DNA from: Pseudonocardia nigra
GTDB lineage: Bacteria; Actinomycetota; Actinomycetes; Mycobacteriales; Pseudonocardiaceae
Length of the DNA stretch: 64,000 bases
Reading direction: 5' to 3'
NCBI RefSeq assembly: GCF_019396355.1
Contig: NZ_JAHKRK010000009.1
Coordinates: forward strand, 18,101-82,100
Positions 1-7,720 of this stretch are shown piece after piece. The position numbers and the translations under genes were made by a program. The first letter of the stretch is position 1. Every line of letters begins with the position of its first letter. The notes below the pieces were generated by a model, which saw only the letters and a list, made by a program, of their open reading frames with translations, ran no database searches and was not told the DNA's origin.

Positions 1-751
1 CGTGGTACTGCTCCCCGTCGTACTCGATGCCGACCTTGACCTCCTCCCACCCCAGGTCGATCCACCGGCAGGCCTTTCCGCGTGCGTCCGGGACCGGTAG
101 TTGGAGCGTCGGTGGCGGCAGCCCGGCGTCGTGGCAGCGCAGGCGCAGGCGGGACTCCTGCGGCGACTCGGGGCGGTGGTCGGCGAGCGGGATCAGCTCG
201 CGGGCCTGCCGCACGCCGCGCAACCCGGCATGCCGTTCCACCTCTGCTGCCAGCGACTCCGGGGTGCAGACACCTGCCGCCGAGGCCGCGTCGAGCACCG
301 GCAGCACGTCCAGCCGGGGAGCAGGCGGGCGAGGTCGACGGCGGTGCGGTCGGCGGAGGTGGCGAGTGGCCCCGCAGCGCAGCGTGACCACGTCGCGCGG
401 GGCGAGGGCGAGTTGGTGGGGCCAGAGCCCGTCCCGATGCCGACACGGAAGGTCGGTTCCGACCGCGACGTGTGTGACGGGGTCGTCGAGCACCCCGAAG
501 CCGTGCAGCTCGGCGGCGGTGTGGAGGCATGCCGGGACCGGCCGGCCGATGCTGAGCACGGCGGCGGCGGCGAGCCGGAGCCGGGCATTTGGCTCGCTCG
601 TCCGGCAGCGGTACGTGCGCTCGTGCACCGGTAGCCAGCGCCCAGCGCTCACTCGGGAGCGGAGCTCGCGCGGGCTGTAGCAGGTGACTGCCTGACGGGC
701 GCTGAACGCGCCGTGTTGGGCCGCGGCGATGGCGCGGAGCGGGCTTCGCAT
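1..751 (-). CDS. DUF559/AbiEi-like protein, 5' part only, with apparent double frameshift
   Basis: An open frame runs on the minus strand from ATG at 751 and leaves the window at base 1. The N-terminus (MRSPLRAIAAAQHGAFSARQ) and the later HGFGVLDDPVTHVAVG and LADHRPESPQESRLRLR segments look like the actinobacterial family with an AbiEi-antitoxin-type N-terminal domain and a DUF559 (endonuclease-fold) C-terminal domain. Near the edge, KVGIEYDGEQYH fits the DUF559 core. Between about 315 and 370 the open frame reads an arginine/proline-rich string, while the next frame reads the expected PLATSADRTAVDLARLLPG. The conserved reading therefore enters another frame near 365-373 and returns near 312-320. 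The frame stays open, but about 19 residues differ. This is either a damaged gene or a pair of sequencing errors. Function in this family is not established. Confidence 0.6.
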   Translation of the reverse strand, partial: MRSPLRAIAAAQHGAFSARQAVTCYSPRELRSRVSAGRWLPVHERTYRCRTSEPNARLRLAAAAVLSIGRPVPACLHTAAELHGFGVLDDPVTHVAVGTDLPCRHRDGLWPHQLALAPRDVVTLRCGATRHLRRPHRRRPRPPAPRLDVLPVLDAASAAGVCTPESLAAEVERHAGLRGVRQARELIPLADHRPESPQESRLRLRCHDAGLPPPTLQLPVPDARGKACRWIDLGWEEVKVGIEYDGEQYH

Positions 752-987
752 GCCGAGACGATGGCGCCGGAGCCGTCGTCGTGGGGCCCGATCCACGAAG
801 CTGTGGACAACCCGGAGGGCATGTGGACAACCCTCGCAACTGGGCGCCCGCTCGAACCCCCGCGATCAAGGCGAAGACGTCGCTCTGACAGATCGACAAG
901 GGACGTCAGCGCCTTGATCAGCGGGGTTCGGCTCACCCGGAAGTGCGGACCGGCGGACTTGGTCACGAGATCATCACGACGGGGCAG

Positions 988-993
988 TAGCCT
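988..993 (+). promoter_or_regulatory. -10 element of ppx, probably leaderless
   Basis: TAGCCT ends six bases before the GTG of the Ppx gene. A TANNNT hexamer 6-8 bases before a start codon is the usual layout of leaderless actinobacterial transcripts. No clear -35 is visible. Confidence 0.4.
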
Positions 994-999
994 GGGCCC

Positions 1000-2010
1000 G
1001 TGCGCCTCGGTGTGATCGACGTCGGTTCCAACACCGTCCACCTCCTCGTCGTGGACGCGCACCGCGGTGGCCACCCCACCCCGATGACGTCCGACAAGAC
1101 CGAGCTGCGGCTCGCGGAGAACCTCGACGCGTCGGGCGCGCTGACGAAGGTGGGGGCGGACGCGCTGATCCGCGCCGTGCACCGGGCCAACGCCGCCGCG
1201 GCGGAGGCGGGCTGCACCGATCTGCTCGCGTTCGCCACCTCCGCGCTGCGCGACGCCACGAACTCGGCGGCTGTGCTGGCGAAGGTGCGGGACCAGACCG
1301 GGGTGGCGCTGCAGGTCCTCCCCGGGGAGGACGAGGCGCGGTACACGTTCCTCGCCGTCCGCCGGTGGTACGGCTGGTCGGCGGGGCGCCTGCTGGTGCT
1401 CGACATCGGTGGTGGCTCCCTCGAGCTCGCCGCGGGCCTGGACGAGCTGCCCGCCGCGGCCGCGTCGCTGCCGCTGGGTGCGAGCAGGCTCACCCGGGAC
1501 TGGTTCCGCTCCGACCCGCCCGCCCGCAGGGACATCGCTGCGCTCCGCGACCACCTCGACGCGCAGCTGGCCCCGGTGGCGCGCAGGCTGCGACGCGCCG
1601 GCGATCCCGAGCTCGCGGTCGGCACCTCGAAGACGTTCCGCTCGCTGGCCCGGCTCACCGGGGCGGCGCCGTCGAGCGCGGGGCCGCGGGTCCGCCGGGT
1701 GCTCACCGACGTCGGGCTCCGGCAGCTCGCCTCGTTCATCACGCGGATGTCCGCGGGCGACCTCGCCGAGCTCGAGGGCGTCAGCGCGAGCAGGTCGCGG
1801 CAGCTGGTGGCCGGGGCGCTCGTCGCGGAGGCGGCGATGCGCGCGCTGCGGGTCACACAGCTCGAGATCTGCCCGTGGGCGCTGCGCGAAGGCGTCATCC
1901 TTCGGAGGCTCGACACGCTCGATGGGACGGCTCAGATCGACCGCTCGGCGCAGGACGCGCCGGACGGGCTTGGACGCTTGACGACGTACGAGGCACGGTG
2001 TACTGGATGA
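1000..2010 (+). CDS. ppx: Ppx/GppA family exopolyphosphatase
   Basis: This 336-residue protein has the two phosphate-binding motifs of the ASKHA-fold Ppx/GppA family: GVIDVGSNTVHLLV near residues 4-17 and LVLDIGGGSLEL near residues 131-142. Members hydrolyse inorganic polyphosphate or the pentaphosphate end of pppGpp in the cytoplasm. The length fits the short two-domain actinobacterial form, which lacks the C-terminal HD domain of E. coli GppA. GTG at 1000 places MRLGVIDVGSN at the N-terminus as in homologues. The stop overlaps the start of the next gene (ATGA). Order with the next two genes matches M. tuberculosis Rv0496-Rv0498. Polyphosphate and pppGpp cannot be told apart as substrates from sequence. 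Confidence 0.9.
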   Translation: MRLGVIDVGSNTVHLLVVDAHRGGHPTPMTSDKTELRLAENLDASGALTKVGADALIRAVHRANAAAAEAGCTDLLAFATSALRDATNSAAVLAKVRDQTGVALQVLPGEDEARYTFLAVRRWYGWSAGRLLVLDIGGGSLELAAGLDELPAAAASLPLGASRLTRDWFRSDPPARRDIAALRDHLDAQLAPVARRLRRAGDPELAVGTSKTFRSLARLTGAAPSSAGPRVRRVLTDVGLRQLASFITRMSAGDLAELEGVSASRSRQLVAGALVAEAAMRALRVTQLEICPWALREGVILRRLDTLDGTAQIDRSAQDAPDGLGRLTTYEARCTG

Positions 2011-3074
2011 GTCCCGAGACCGATCAGCCACGCCAGCGCACGGTCGCCGAGCTGCTCGCCCAGCACGGCGACGCCGGTGCCACCGGTCGTCGGCGCCGCA
2101 GGCGGGAAGCCGACGGGGACGAGGAGGAGGCCCGCCCGGTCAACGGCAACGGCAACGGCGCAGCGCCCTGGCACGTCGCACCGGCTCCGGAGCCCGACCG
2201 TTCGGTGCTGCGGGAGCGGGTGGCCGACCCACAGGCCCGGGAGCAGGGCGGTCGCAGGCGCGCACCCGAGCCCGAGCCGCTTGAGCCGATGCCCTGGGAG
2301 GTTCCGGCGCGGGAGGCGCCCTCCCGGGAGACGCCGCTGCCGAACTTCGCGGTCGAATCGGACCAGGGCAGGCCGCCACCCCCCGCCGCCCGCCGGTCCG
2401 CGCCGGCGCCCGAGCCGGTGCGCGAGCGCCCCACGGAGCAGATCCCGCGCTTCCGGGAGGAAGCGGCCGCCGACGCCGGCCTCACCGCCCCCATCCAGCA
2501 GCAACGGCCGGTCGACGACGCCGAGCCGCAGCACGACGCCGCCGACGACGGCGGACGGTCCACCATGGTCGGCGCGGCCCCGGCCGGCGCGGAGGCGTGG
2601 CACCGCGCCCGCACCGCGTCCCGGCGCGACGAGCCGGACGACGGCGGGCCGCCCACCGAGGCGGCGGCACCGGTGGACTTCGACGACCGTCCCGCCGGAC
2701 TCGGCGCCGCCGATCTCGACGAGGCGGAGCCGGCGTACGCCGACGAGCCAGACGACGAGGCCGCCGGCGCCGAGCGGCCCCGGCGCGGGCTCAGGCAGAT
2801 GGCCGAGGGGTCGGCGGGCCAGGCCTGGGCCGCGGTGCTGGCCCAGTGGATCGCCGGCGCACTCGGCGGGGCGGTGCTGTGGGTGGCCTTCCGGTTCCTG
2901 TGGCGCAGCCTGCCGGTGGTGGCGCTGGCGGCGGCGGTGCTCGTCACCGTGGGGCTCGTCGTGGTCGTCCGCGCGCTGCTGCGCAACGACGACATGCGCA
3001 CCACGGCGTTCGCCGTGCTCGTCGGCCTGCTCTTGACGGTGTCCCCGGCGATACTCGTGCTGCTGGGACAATGA
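2007..3074 (+). CDS. Rv0497-like membrane protein with long disordered N-terminus
   Basis: A 355-residue protein starts at ATG 2007, overlapping the ppx stop. It begins with a conserved short motif, TVAELLAQHG, followed by an arginine patch (GRRRRRREADG) found in many actinobacterial membrane proteins. About 210 residues rich in Pro, Glu, Arg and Ala follow and are predicted disordered. The C-terminal 90 residues hold three hydrophobic segments (WIAGALGGAVLWVAF, LPVVALAAAVLVTVGLVVVV, TTAFAVLVGLLLTVSPAILVLL). Position between ppx and the isomerase gene matches Rv0497 of M. tuberculosis. No enzymatic motif is visible and the function is unknown. The long cytoplasmic tail suggests a scaffold or regulatory membrane protein (inference). 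Confidence 0.8.
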   Translation: MSPETDQPRQRTVAELLAQHGDAGATGRRRRRREADGDEEEARPVNGNGNGAAPWHVAPAPEPDRSVLRERVADPQAREQGGRRRAPEPEPLEPMPWEVPAREAPSRETPLPNFAVESDQGRPPPPAARRSAPAPEPVRERPTEQIPRFREEAAADAGLTAPIQQQRPVDDAEPQHDAADDGGRSTMVGAAPAGAEAWHRARTASRRDEPDDGGPPTEAAAPVDFDDRPAGLGAADLDEAEPAYADEPDDEAAGAERPRRGLRQMAEGSAGQAWAAVLAQWIAGALGGAVLWVAFRFLWRSLPVVALAAAVLVTVGLVVVVRALLRNDDMRTTAFAVLVGLLLTVSPAILVLLGQ

Positions 3075-3925
3075 ACGCCGCGCTGCCCGCGATGCGGCCC
3101 GCCCCACCCGTCGCCCTGTCCACCGCGTCGGTCTACCCCGAGCGGGTCGAGGCGGCGTTCGAGCTGGCGGCCGAGCTCGGGTACGACGGCGTCGAGCTGA
3201 TGGTGTGGACCGACCCGGTCAGCCAGGACGTGCCCGCGGTGGCCCGGCTCGCCGAGCGGTACGGCGTGCCCGTGCTGGCCGTCCACGCCCCGTGCCTCGT
3301 CGTCACCCAGCGGGTGTGGGGTGCCGACCCGATCGGCCGGATCCGGCGGTCGGTCGCCGCGGCGGCCGCGCTGGACGCGCGCACCGTGGTGCTGCACCCG
3401 CCGTTCCGGTGGCAGCGTCGCTACGCCGAGGAGTTCGCTGCCGAGGTGGCGCGCGCCGGTGAGCACGCCGGGGTCGCCCTCGCGGTGGAGAACATGTTCC
3501 CGGTGGTCCGTGGCCGGGTCCGCAGCGTCCCGTACAGCCCGGGCTTCGATCCCACCGAGGTCGGGCACGCCCACTACACACTCGACCTGTCGCACACCGC
3601 CGCCGCCGGGTCAGACGCGCTCGCGATGCTCGACCGGATGGGGCAGTCGCTCACGCACGTGCACCTCGCCGACGGCAGCGGGGCGCCGCGCGACGAGCAC
3701 CTGGTCCCCGGGCGGGGCAACCAGCCGTGCGCCGAGGTGTGCGAGCGGCTCACCGAGCGTGGGTTCGGCGGTGTCGTCGTCATCGAGGTGAGCACCCGGC
3801 GGTGCCGCACCCGGCAGGAGCGCACCGCGGTGCTGGCCGAGTCGCTGCTGTTCGCCCGGCTGCACCTGCAGCCCACGGCAGGTGAGCGTCCGGCGCCGCG
3901 GCCCGACCCCGCGCCCGCGCGTTAG
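3071..3925 (+). CDS. sugar phosphate isomerase/epimerase-like TIM-barrel protein
   Basis: A 284-residue protein of the xylose-isomerase-like/AP endonuclease-2 TIM-barrel family, similar to Rv0498. Visible family features are AAELGYDGVELMVWTDP near the N-terminus, VPVLAVHAPC, ARTVVLHPPF, ALAVENMFP (a likely metal-binding Glu), YTLDLSHTAAAG and LTHVHLADG, spaced as successive beta-strand ends with metal-ligand His/Glu/Asp. The start at ATG 3071 overlaps the preceding stop. The substrate is not known for this subfamily. The last 20 residues are Pro/Ala rich and probably disordered. Confidence 0.82.
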   Translation: MNAALPAMRPAPPVALSTASVYPERVEAAFELAAELGYDGVELMVWTDPVSQDVPAVARLAERYGVPVLAVHAPCLVVTQRVWGADPIGRIRRSVAAAAALDARTVVLHPPFRWQRRYAEEFAAEVARAGEHAGVALAVENMFPVVRGRVRSVPYSPGFDPTEVGHAHYTLDLSHTAAAGSDALAMLDRMGQSLTHVHLADGSGAPRDEHLVPGRGNQPCAEVCERLTERGFGGVVVIEVSTRRCRTRQERTAVLAESLLFARLHLQPTAGERPAPRPDPAPAR

Positions 3926-3978
3926 ACGTCGGTCACATCGCCCCCGGCCCGCCGCACCGCGGTGATACCTCTTGTCGG

Positions 3979-4830
3979 ATGCGCCAGCACTCCGCCGTCG
4001 ACACCGCCGACGCCGAGGTCGACCGGGCCCAGCCCTTCCGCGACGCCGTGGCGATCGAGCCGCTCGGCGAGGGGCGCTACGGCGCCGAGCTGGGTCCGCT
4101 GTGGACCGTGGGGACGAAGGCGCACGGTGGCCTGCTGCTCGCGCTCCTGACCCGGGCCGGGCTGGCGCGCCTCGACGCCGACGCCCCGGGCGCCGCGCCC
4201 GACCCGCTGGCCATCGCCGCCGACTTCCTCCGCGCCCCCGACCCGGGGCCCGTGGAGCTGCGCACCGAGGTGCTCAAGGCGGGCCGCACGGCGTCGGTCG
4301 TGGCGGTCCGGATGACGCAGGGCGACCGGCCGATGCTGGCCGCCACGGTCACCGCGGGGCGCCTGCCCGCGGACGAGCCGCAGTGGGCCGACCTGCCGGA
4401 CCTGGCGCCCGAGCCGACCGCCGATGCGACCGACCCCGGTGCGGACGGCCGCGTCTTCGGCCTGGCCTCGGCGTGCGACCTGCGCCTCGACGAGTCGACC
4501 GCCGCGTTCCGCCGGGGCGAGCAGGCCCCTCCGGTGCTGCGCGGATGGGTGCGCCCGCGCGGCGAGCCGGCCGACGTGCTGTTCGCGCTGCTCGCGGGCG
4601 ACATCCTGCCGCCCACGGTGTTCAACGTCGGCGGCCGGTTCGGCTGGGCCCCCACGGTCCAGCTCACCGCCCTGCTGCGCGCCCACCCGGCGCCCGGGTG
4701 GTTGCGCCTGGAGTCGCGCTCGACGGTGGTGGCGGGCACCTGGTTCGACGAGGACGTCGCGGTGGTCGACGCGGCGGGCCGGCTGGTCTGCCAGGCGCGG
4801 CAACTGGCCCTGGCCCCACTGCAGCGCTGA
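3979..4830 (+). CDS. acyl-CoA thioesterase domain protein (Rv0499-like)
   Basis: This 283-residue protein has a double hot-dog layout. The N-terminal half contains the GTKAHGGLLLALLTRAGLA helix typical of TesB/4HBT_3-type thioesterases, and the second half contains DILPPTVFNVGGRFGWAPTVQLTALLRA and RLESRSTVVAGTWFDED. Such proteins hydrolyse acyl-CoA in the cytoplasm, but the acyl chain preference cannot be read here. ATG 3979 is preceded 7-8 bases upstream by a weak -10-like ATACCT, consistent with a leaderless transcript. Position matches Rv0499 between Rv0498 and proC. A palindromic repeat follows the stop. Confidence 0.8.
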   Translation: MRQHSAVDTADAEVDRAQPFRDAVAIEPLGEGRYGAELGPLWTVGTKAHGGLLLALLTRAGLARLDADAPGAAPDPLAIAADFLRAPDPGPVELRTEVLKAGRTASVVAVRMTQGDRPMLAATVTAGRLPADEPQWADLPDLAPEPTADATDPGADGRVFGLASACDLRLDESTAAFRRGEQAPPVLRGWVRPRGEPADVLFALLAGDILPPTVFNVGGRFGWAPTVQLTALLRAHPAPGWLRLESRSTVVAGTWFDEDVAVVDAAGRLVCQARQLALAPLQR

Positions 4831-4850
4831 GGTGCCGCCTGGGAGGCGCC

Positions 4851-4897
4851 AGCAAGGTGACAATGCTGCCACTGGACGGCAGCATCGCCACCTTGCC
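4851..4897. repeat. palindromic repeat, copy 1 (possible terminator)
   Basis: The arms AGCAAGGTGACAATGCTGCC (4851-4870) and GGCAGCATCGCCACCTTGCC (4878-4897) form a 20 bp near-perfect stem around a 7-base loop. It lies 20 bases after the thioesterase stop and 38 bases before the proC -10. Related copies occur at 8743, 58701 and 63647, and a more distant one at 45643. No U-tract follows, so it may act as an actinobacterial-type I-shaped terminator, or be a REP/MITE-like element. Confidence 0.8.
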
Positions 4898-4935
4898 GGC
4901 ACTGGGCGGACGCCGGTACCGCCGGGCGCTGCGGC

Positions 4936-4941
4936 TACCGT
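4936..4941 (+). promoter_or_regulatory. -10 element of proC
   Basis: TACCGT lies seven bases before ATG 4949, suggesting a leaderless proC transcript that starts downstream of the palindrome and is thus independent of the upstream operon. Confidence 0.4.
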
Positions 4942-4948
4942 CAGCGCC

Positions 4949-5761
4949 ATGACACGGATCGCGCTGCTCGGGGCCGGGAAGATCGGTGAGGCGCTGCTCG
5001 CGGGACTCGTCGCGTCGGGGCAGGCCCCGGAGGATCTGGTGTTCGTCGAGCGGCACCCGGAGCGGGTCGCCGAGCTGACCGGCCGCCACGGCGTGACCGC
5101 GGTGGACGTGCCGGCGGCCGTCGAACGCTCCGACATCGTGGTGGTCGCGGTCAAGCCGCAGGACATCACGCCCGTCCTCGCCGAGCTCGCCCCGGCGCTG
5201 CGCCCCGGCACCCTGGTGGTGTCGCTGTGCGCGGGCCTGCCCACCGCGCTCTTCGAGGACGCGCTGCCGGCCGGCACGCCGGTCGTGCGGGTCATGCCGA
5301 ACACCCCGATGGTCGTCGGAGAGGCGATGAGCGCGATCTCCCCGGGCACTCACGCCACCGACGAGCAGCTCGCCGTCGTCGAGAAGATGCTCGGCGCGGT
5401 CGGGCGGGTCGTCCGGGTGCCGGAGTCGCAGCAGGACGCGGTGACGGCGCTGTCGGGTTCCGGTCCCGCCTACTTCTTCTTCCTGGTCGAGGCGATGATC
5501 GACGCCGGCATCCTGCTCGGCCTGCCGCGCACGGTCGCGGCCGACCTCATCGTGCAGTCGGCCTTCGGCGCCGCGACGATGCTGCGGGAGTCCGATGACC
5601 ACCCGGTGATCCTGCGCGAGGCGGTCACCTCGCCGGCCGGGACGACGATCGCCGCGATCCGAGAGCTGGAGAAGCACGGGGTGCGGGCGGCCCTCATCGC
5701 GGCGATCGAGGCGGCGCGGGACCGATCGGTCGAACTGGGCCGCGCCGCGGAACGCCGCTGA
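4949..5761 (+). CDS. proC: pyrroline-5-carboxylate reductase
   Basis: A 270-residue cytoplasmic enzyme that reduces 1-pyrroline-5-carboxylate to proline with NAD(P)H, the last step of proline synthesis. The Rossmann motif LLGAGKIGEALLAGL is at residues 5-19, VVVAVKPQ near residue 67, RVMPNTPMVVGEAM near 115, and the C-terminal dimerisation and active-site signature TALSGSGPAYFFFLVEAM near 167-184, followed by HPVILREAVTSPAGTT. Length is normal. The start at ATG 4949 puts MTRIALLGAGKIG at the N-terminus. Neighbours match Rv0499-proC-Rv0500A. Confidence 0.97.
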   Translation: MTRIALLGAGKIGEALLAGLVASGQAPEDLVFVERHPERVAELTGRHGVTAVDVPAAVERSDIVVVAVKPQDITPVLAELAPALRPGTLVVSLCAGLPTALFEDALPAGTPVVRVMPNTPMVVGEAMSAISPGTHATDEQLAVVEKMLGAVGRVVRVPESQQDAVTALSGSGPAYFFFLVEAMIDAGILLGLPRTVAADLIVQSAFGAATMLRESDDHPVILREAVTSPAGTTIAAIRELEKHGVRAALIAAIEAARDRSVELGRAAERR

Positions 5762-5768
5762 CGCGAGC

Positions 5769-5786
5769 GCACCGACACAGCGGTGC
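5769..5786 (+). terminator. small hairpin after proC
   Basis: GCACCG and CGGTGC (6 bp, 6-base loop) start eight bases after the proC stop. It is a weak candidate terminator without a U-tract. Confidence 0.3.
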
Positions 5787-5953
5787 CCCCATCGGGCGAG
5801 ATGCATCACCCTGACGCGGAACTGAACTCCACCGCGGAGTGAGTGGCCTGTCGAAGTCGTCACAGGCGCACCGCTAAGCTCACCGGGAACATCAGGCGCG
5901 TGCCCGACCGCGGAGCCGGGGACGTCCGGTGCGACCACGAAAGCGGTGATCGG

Positions 5954-6163
5954 ATGCCGTCCGAGCCCTCTGAGATCCACCTCGCTCAGGTGCAGTTCCT
6001 GACCGTGGCCGAGGTCGCGTCGATGATGCGGGTCTCGAAGATGACCGTGTACCGCCTGGTGCACGGGGGCGATCTGCCCGCCGCCCGGGTCGGCCGCTCC
6101 TTCCGGGTGCCCAAGCGGGCCGTGGAGGAGTACCTCCGCAACGCCTACTTCGACGCCGGCTGA
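5954..6163 (+). CDS. small excisionase-type (MerR-like HTH) DNA-binding protein
   Basis: This 69-residue protein is almost entirely one winged-helix domain: [33 protein letters not shown] then [14 protein letters not shown]. This is the HTH_17/excisionase pattern, with the recognition helix at [12 protein letters not shown] 5954 gives the family-typical short N-terminus ([17 protein letters not shown]); an in-frame extension upstream would be low-complexity. It corresponds to Rv0500A, is a chromosomal housekeeping regulator rather than a phage excisionase, and sits just before the bS22 gene. Targets are unknown. Confidence 0.85.
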   Translation: MPSEPSEIHLAQVQFLTVAEVASMMRVSKMTVYRLVHGGDLPAARVGRSFRVPKRAVEEYLRNAYFDAG

Positions 6164-6372
6164 GCCTCCCGGGCGTACCCCGTCCGGGCGGACGTCGGCG
6201 CGAGCCGGTCGTTCCGCAGCGGTGGGCGCGGGGCGGCGGGAACCCCCCGGTAGAGTGGGCCCCCGGTCCTCGCCCGGCCACGCGTGCGCTCGTCGCACGC
6301 TCTCCGGCCGGGCATCCCCACCGCATGAGCGGCCCGCACGGGCCGTACCACGACCAGGAAGGGTCCCGACGC

Positions 6373-6474
6373 ATGGGCTCAGTCATCAAGAAGCGCCGCA
6401 AGCGGATGTCGAAGAAGAAGCACCGCAAGCTCCTTCGCAAGACCCGCGTGCAGCGTCGCAGGCTCGGCAAGTGA
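6373..6474 (+). CDS. small ribosomal subunit protein bS22
   Basis: A 33-residue, extremely basic peptide ([20 protein letters not shown], then [13 protein letters not shown]) matching the actinobacterial AURKAIP1/COX24-domain peptide. It was identified as protein bS22 of the mycobacterial 30S subunit near the decoding centre and corresponds to Rv0500B. A purine-rich ribosome-binding stretch, AGGAAGGG, lies upstream. The position between the excisionase-like gene and the galE-like gene is conserved. Confidence 0.9.
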   Translation: MGSVIKKRRKRMSKKKHRKLLRKTRVQRRRLGK

Positions 6475-6480
6475 CGTGCG

Positions 6481-6543
6481 GCGGCCGGTGGTGACCCGCC
6501 GGCCGCGCCACGGCTCCTCGCTGGGCCTGCGCTTCGCGCAGGC
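6481..6543 (+). terminator. two tandem hairpins after bS22
   Basis: GCGGCCGG (6481-6488) pairs with CCGGCCGC (6499-6506). A second perfect stem, GCCTGCGC (6525-6532) with GCGCAGGC (6536-6543) around a 3-base loop, follows. They start six bases after the bS22 stop and probably end that transcript; no U-tract is present. Confidence 0.5.
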
Positions 6544-6662
6544 GCTGTGTCGATGATTCGGCTCGCCGTGGCACACGTCTAGTCCGTGAGTTGCCCGCGG
6601 GCGCGCCGCGGGGACTAGCATCGGTCACTCGCCGCATCCGTCCGCATCCCTGGGGTAGGCCT

Positions 6663-7700
6663 GTGACGCCGTCCGTCGTGCTCGTCACCGGGGTCAGTCG
6701 CTTCCTCGGTGGTCACCTCGCCGCTCGTCTCGCGGCGAACCCCGACATCGATCGCGTCCTCGGCGTCGACACCGTGCCGCCGCCCCGGGATCTGCTGCGC
6801 CGGATGGGGCGCGCCGAGTTCGTGCGCGCCGACATCCGCAACCCGCTGATCAGCAAGGTCATTTCCCACGCGTCGGTCGACACCGTCGTCCACGCGTCGC
6901 TCTCGGCCAACCCCGGCTCGTCCGGGGGCCGGGTGACGATGAAGGAGATGAACGTCATCGGCACGATGCAGCTGCTCGCGGCGTGCCAGAAGGCGCCGTC
7001 GGTGCGGCGGATGGTGCTCAAGTCCACCACGGCCGTCTACGGTTCCAGCCCGCGCGACCCGGCGCTGTTCAACGAGACCATGACGCCCAAGGACCTCCCG
7101 TCCGGGGGCTACGCCAAGGACGCGGCGGAGATCGAGGGCTACCTGCGCGGCTTCGCCCGCCGTCGCCCCGACGTCTCGGTCACGGTGCTGCGGTTCGCCA
7201 ACTTCATCGGCCCCCGCATCGACACCGTGTTCACCCGCTACTTCGCGCTGCCCGTGGTGCCCACCGTGCTCGGCTACGACGCGCGCGTGCAGCTGATCCA
7301 CGAGGAGGACGGGCTCGCGGTCCTCGAGCGCGCCGCCAGCCAGGAGATCCCGGGCGTCTTCAACGTCGCCGCCGACGGGGTGCTCCTGCTGTCGCAGGCC
7401 ATCCGACGGGCCGGTCGCGTCCCGCTGCCGGTGCCGAGCCCGGCCGTCGGCCCGGTGAGCCGGCTCTTCCGCAGCGCCCGCCTGGTCGACTTCTCCCCCG
7501 AGCAGATGCGGCTGCTGAACTTCGGCCGGGTGGTCGACAACGGGAGGCTGCGCCGCCAGTTCGGGTTCACGCCGCGCTGGACCACGGTGCAGGCGTTCGA
7601 CGACTACGTGCGCGGCCGCGCGCTGCGGCCCGTGCTCGGGCCCGAGCAGGTCGAGTCGCTGGAGCGTGGCCTGCTCGCCCTGGCCAGGGCCGTGCGATGA
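6663..7700 (+). CDS. NAD-dependent epimerase/dehydratase (Rv0501/GalE2-like)
   Basis: A 345-residue extended SDR protein. The dinucleotide-binding motif VLVTGVSRFLGGHLA is at residues 5-19, and the typical VDTVVHASLSANP and LKSTTAVYGSSPRDP strands follow. The catalytic region reads GGYAKDAAEIEGYL, so the usual Tyr-x-x-x-Lys is not present in that exact spacing. The mycobacterial GalE2 group shares this reading, and true UDP-galactose epimerase activity should not be assumed. GTG 6663 is chosen because it gives the short N-terminus before the Rossmann strand. It overlaps the next frame by ATGA. Confidence 0.85.
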   Translation: MTPSVVLVTGVSRFLGGHLAARLAANPDIDRVLGVDTVPPPRDLLRRMGRAEFVRADIRNPLISKVISHASVDTVVHASLSANPGSSGGRVTMKEMNVIGTMQLLAACQKAPSVRRMVLKSTTAVYGSSPRDPALFNETMTPKDLPSGGYAKDAAEIEGYLRGFARRRPDVSVTVLRFANFIGPRIDTVFTRYFALPVVPTVLGYDARVQLIHEEDGLAVLERAASQEIPGVFNVAADGVLLLSQAIRRAGRVPLPVPSPAVGPVSRLFRSARLVDFSPEQMRLLNFGRVVDNGRLRRQFGFTPRWTTVQAFDDYVRGRALRPVLGPEQVESLERGLLALARAVR

Positions 7701-7720
7701 CCCCGCGGAAGGAGGCCGGC

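Noticed and set aside
649..2031. 460-codon minus-strand frame opposite the exopolyphosphatase gene
   Set aside because: It is Arg/Pro-rich shadow text; the plus strand has clear Ppx motifs.
5954..6163. Prophage or integrative element suggested by an excisionase-type gene
   Set aside because: No integrase, attachment repeats or phage genes; the gene is in its conserved chromosomal place before bS22.
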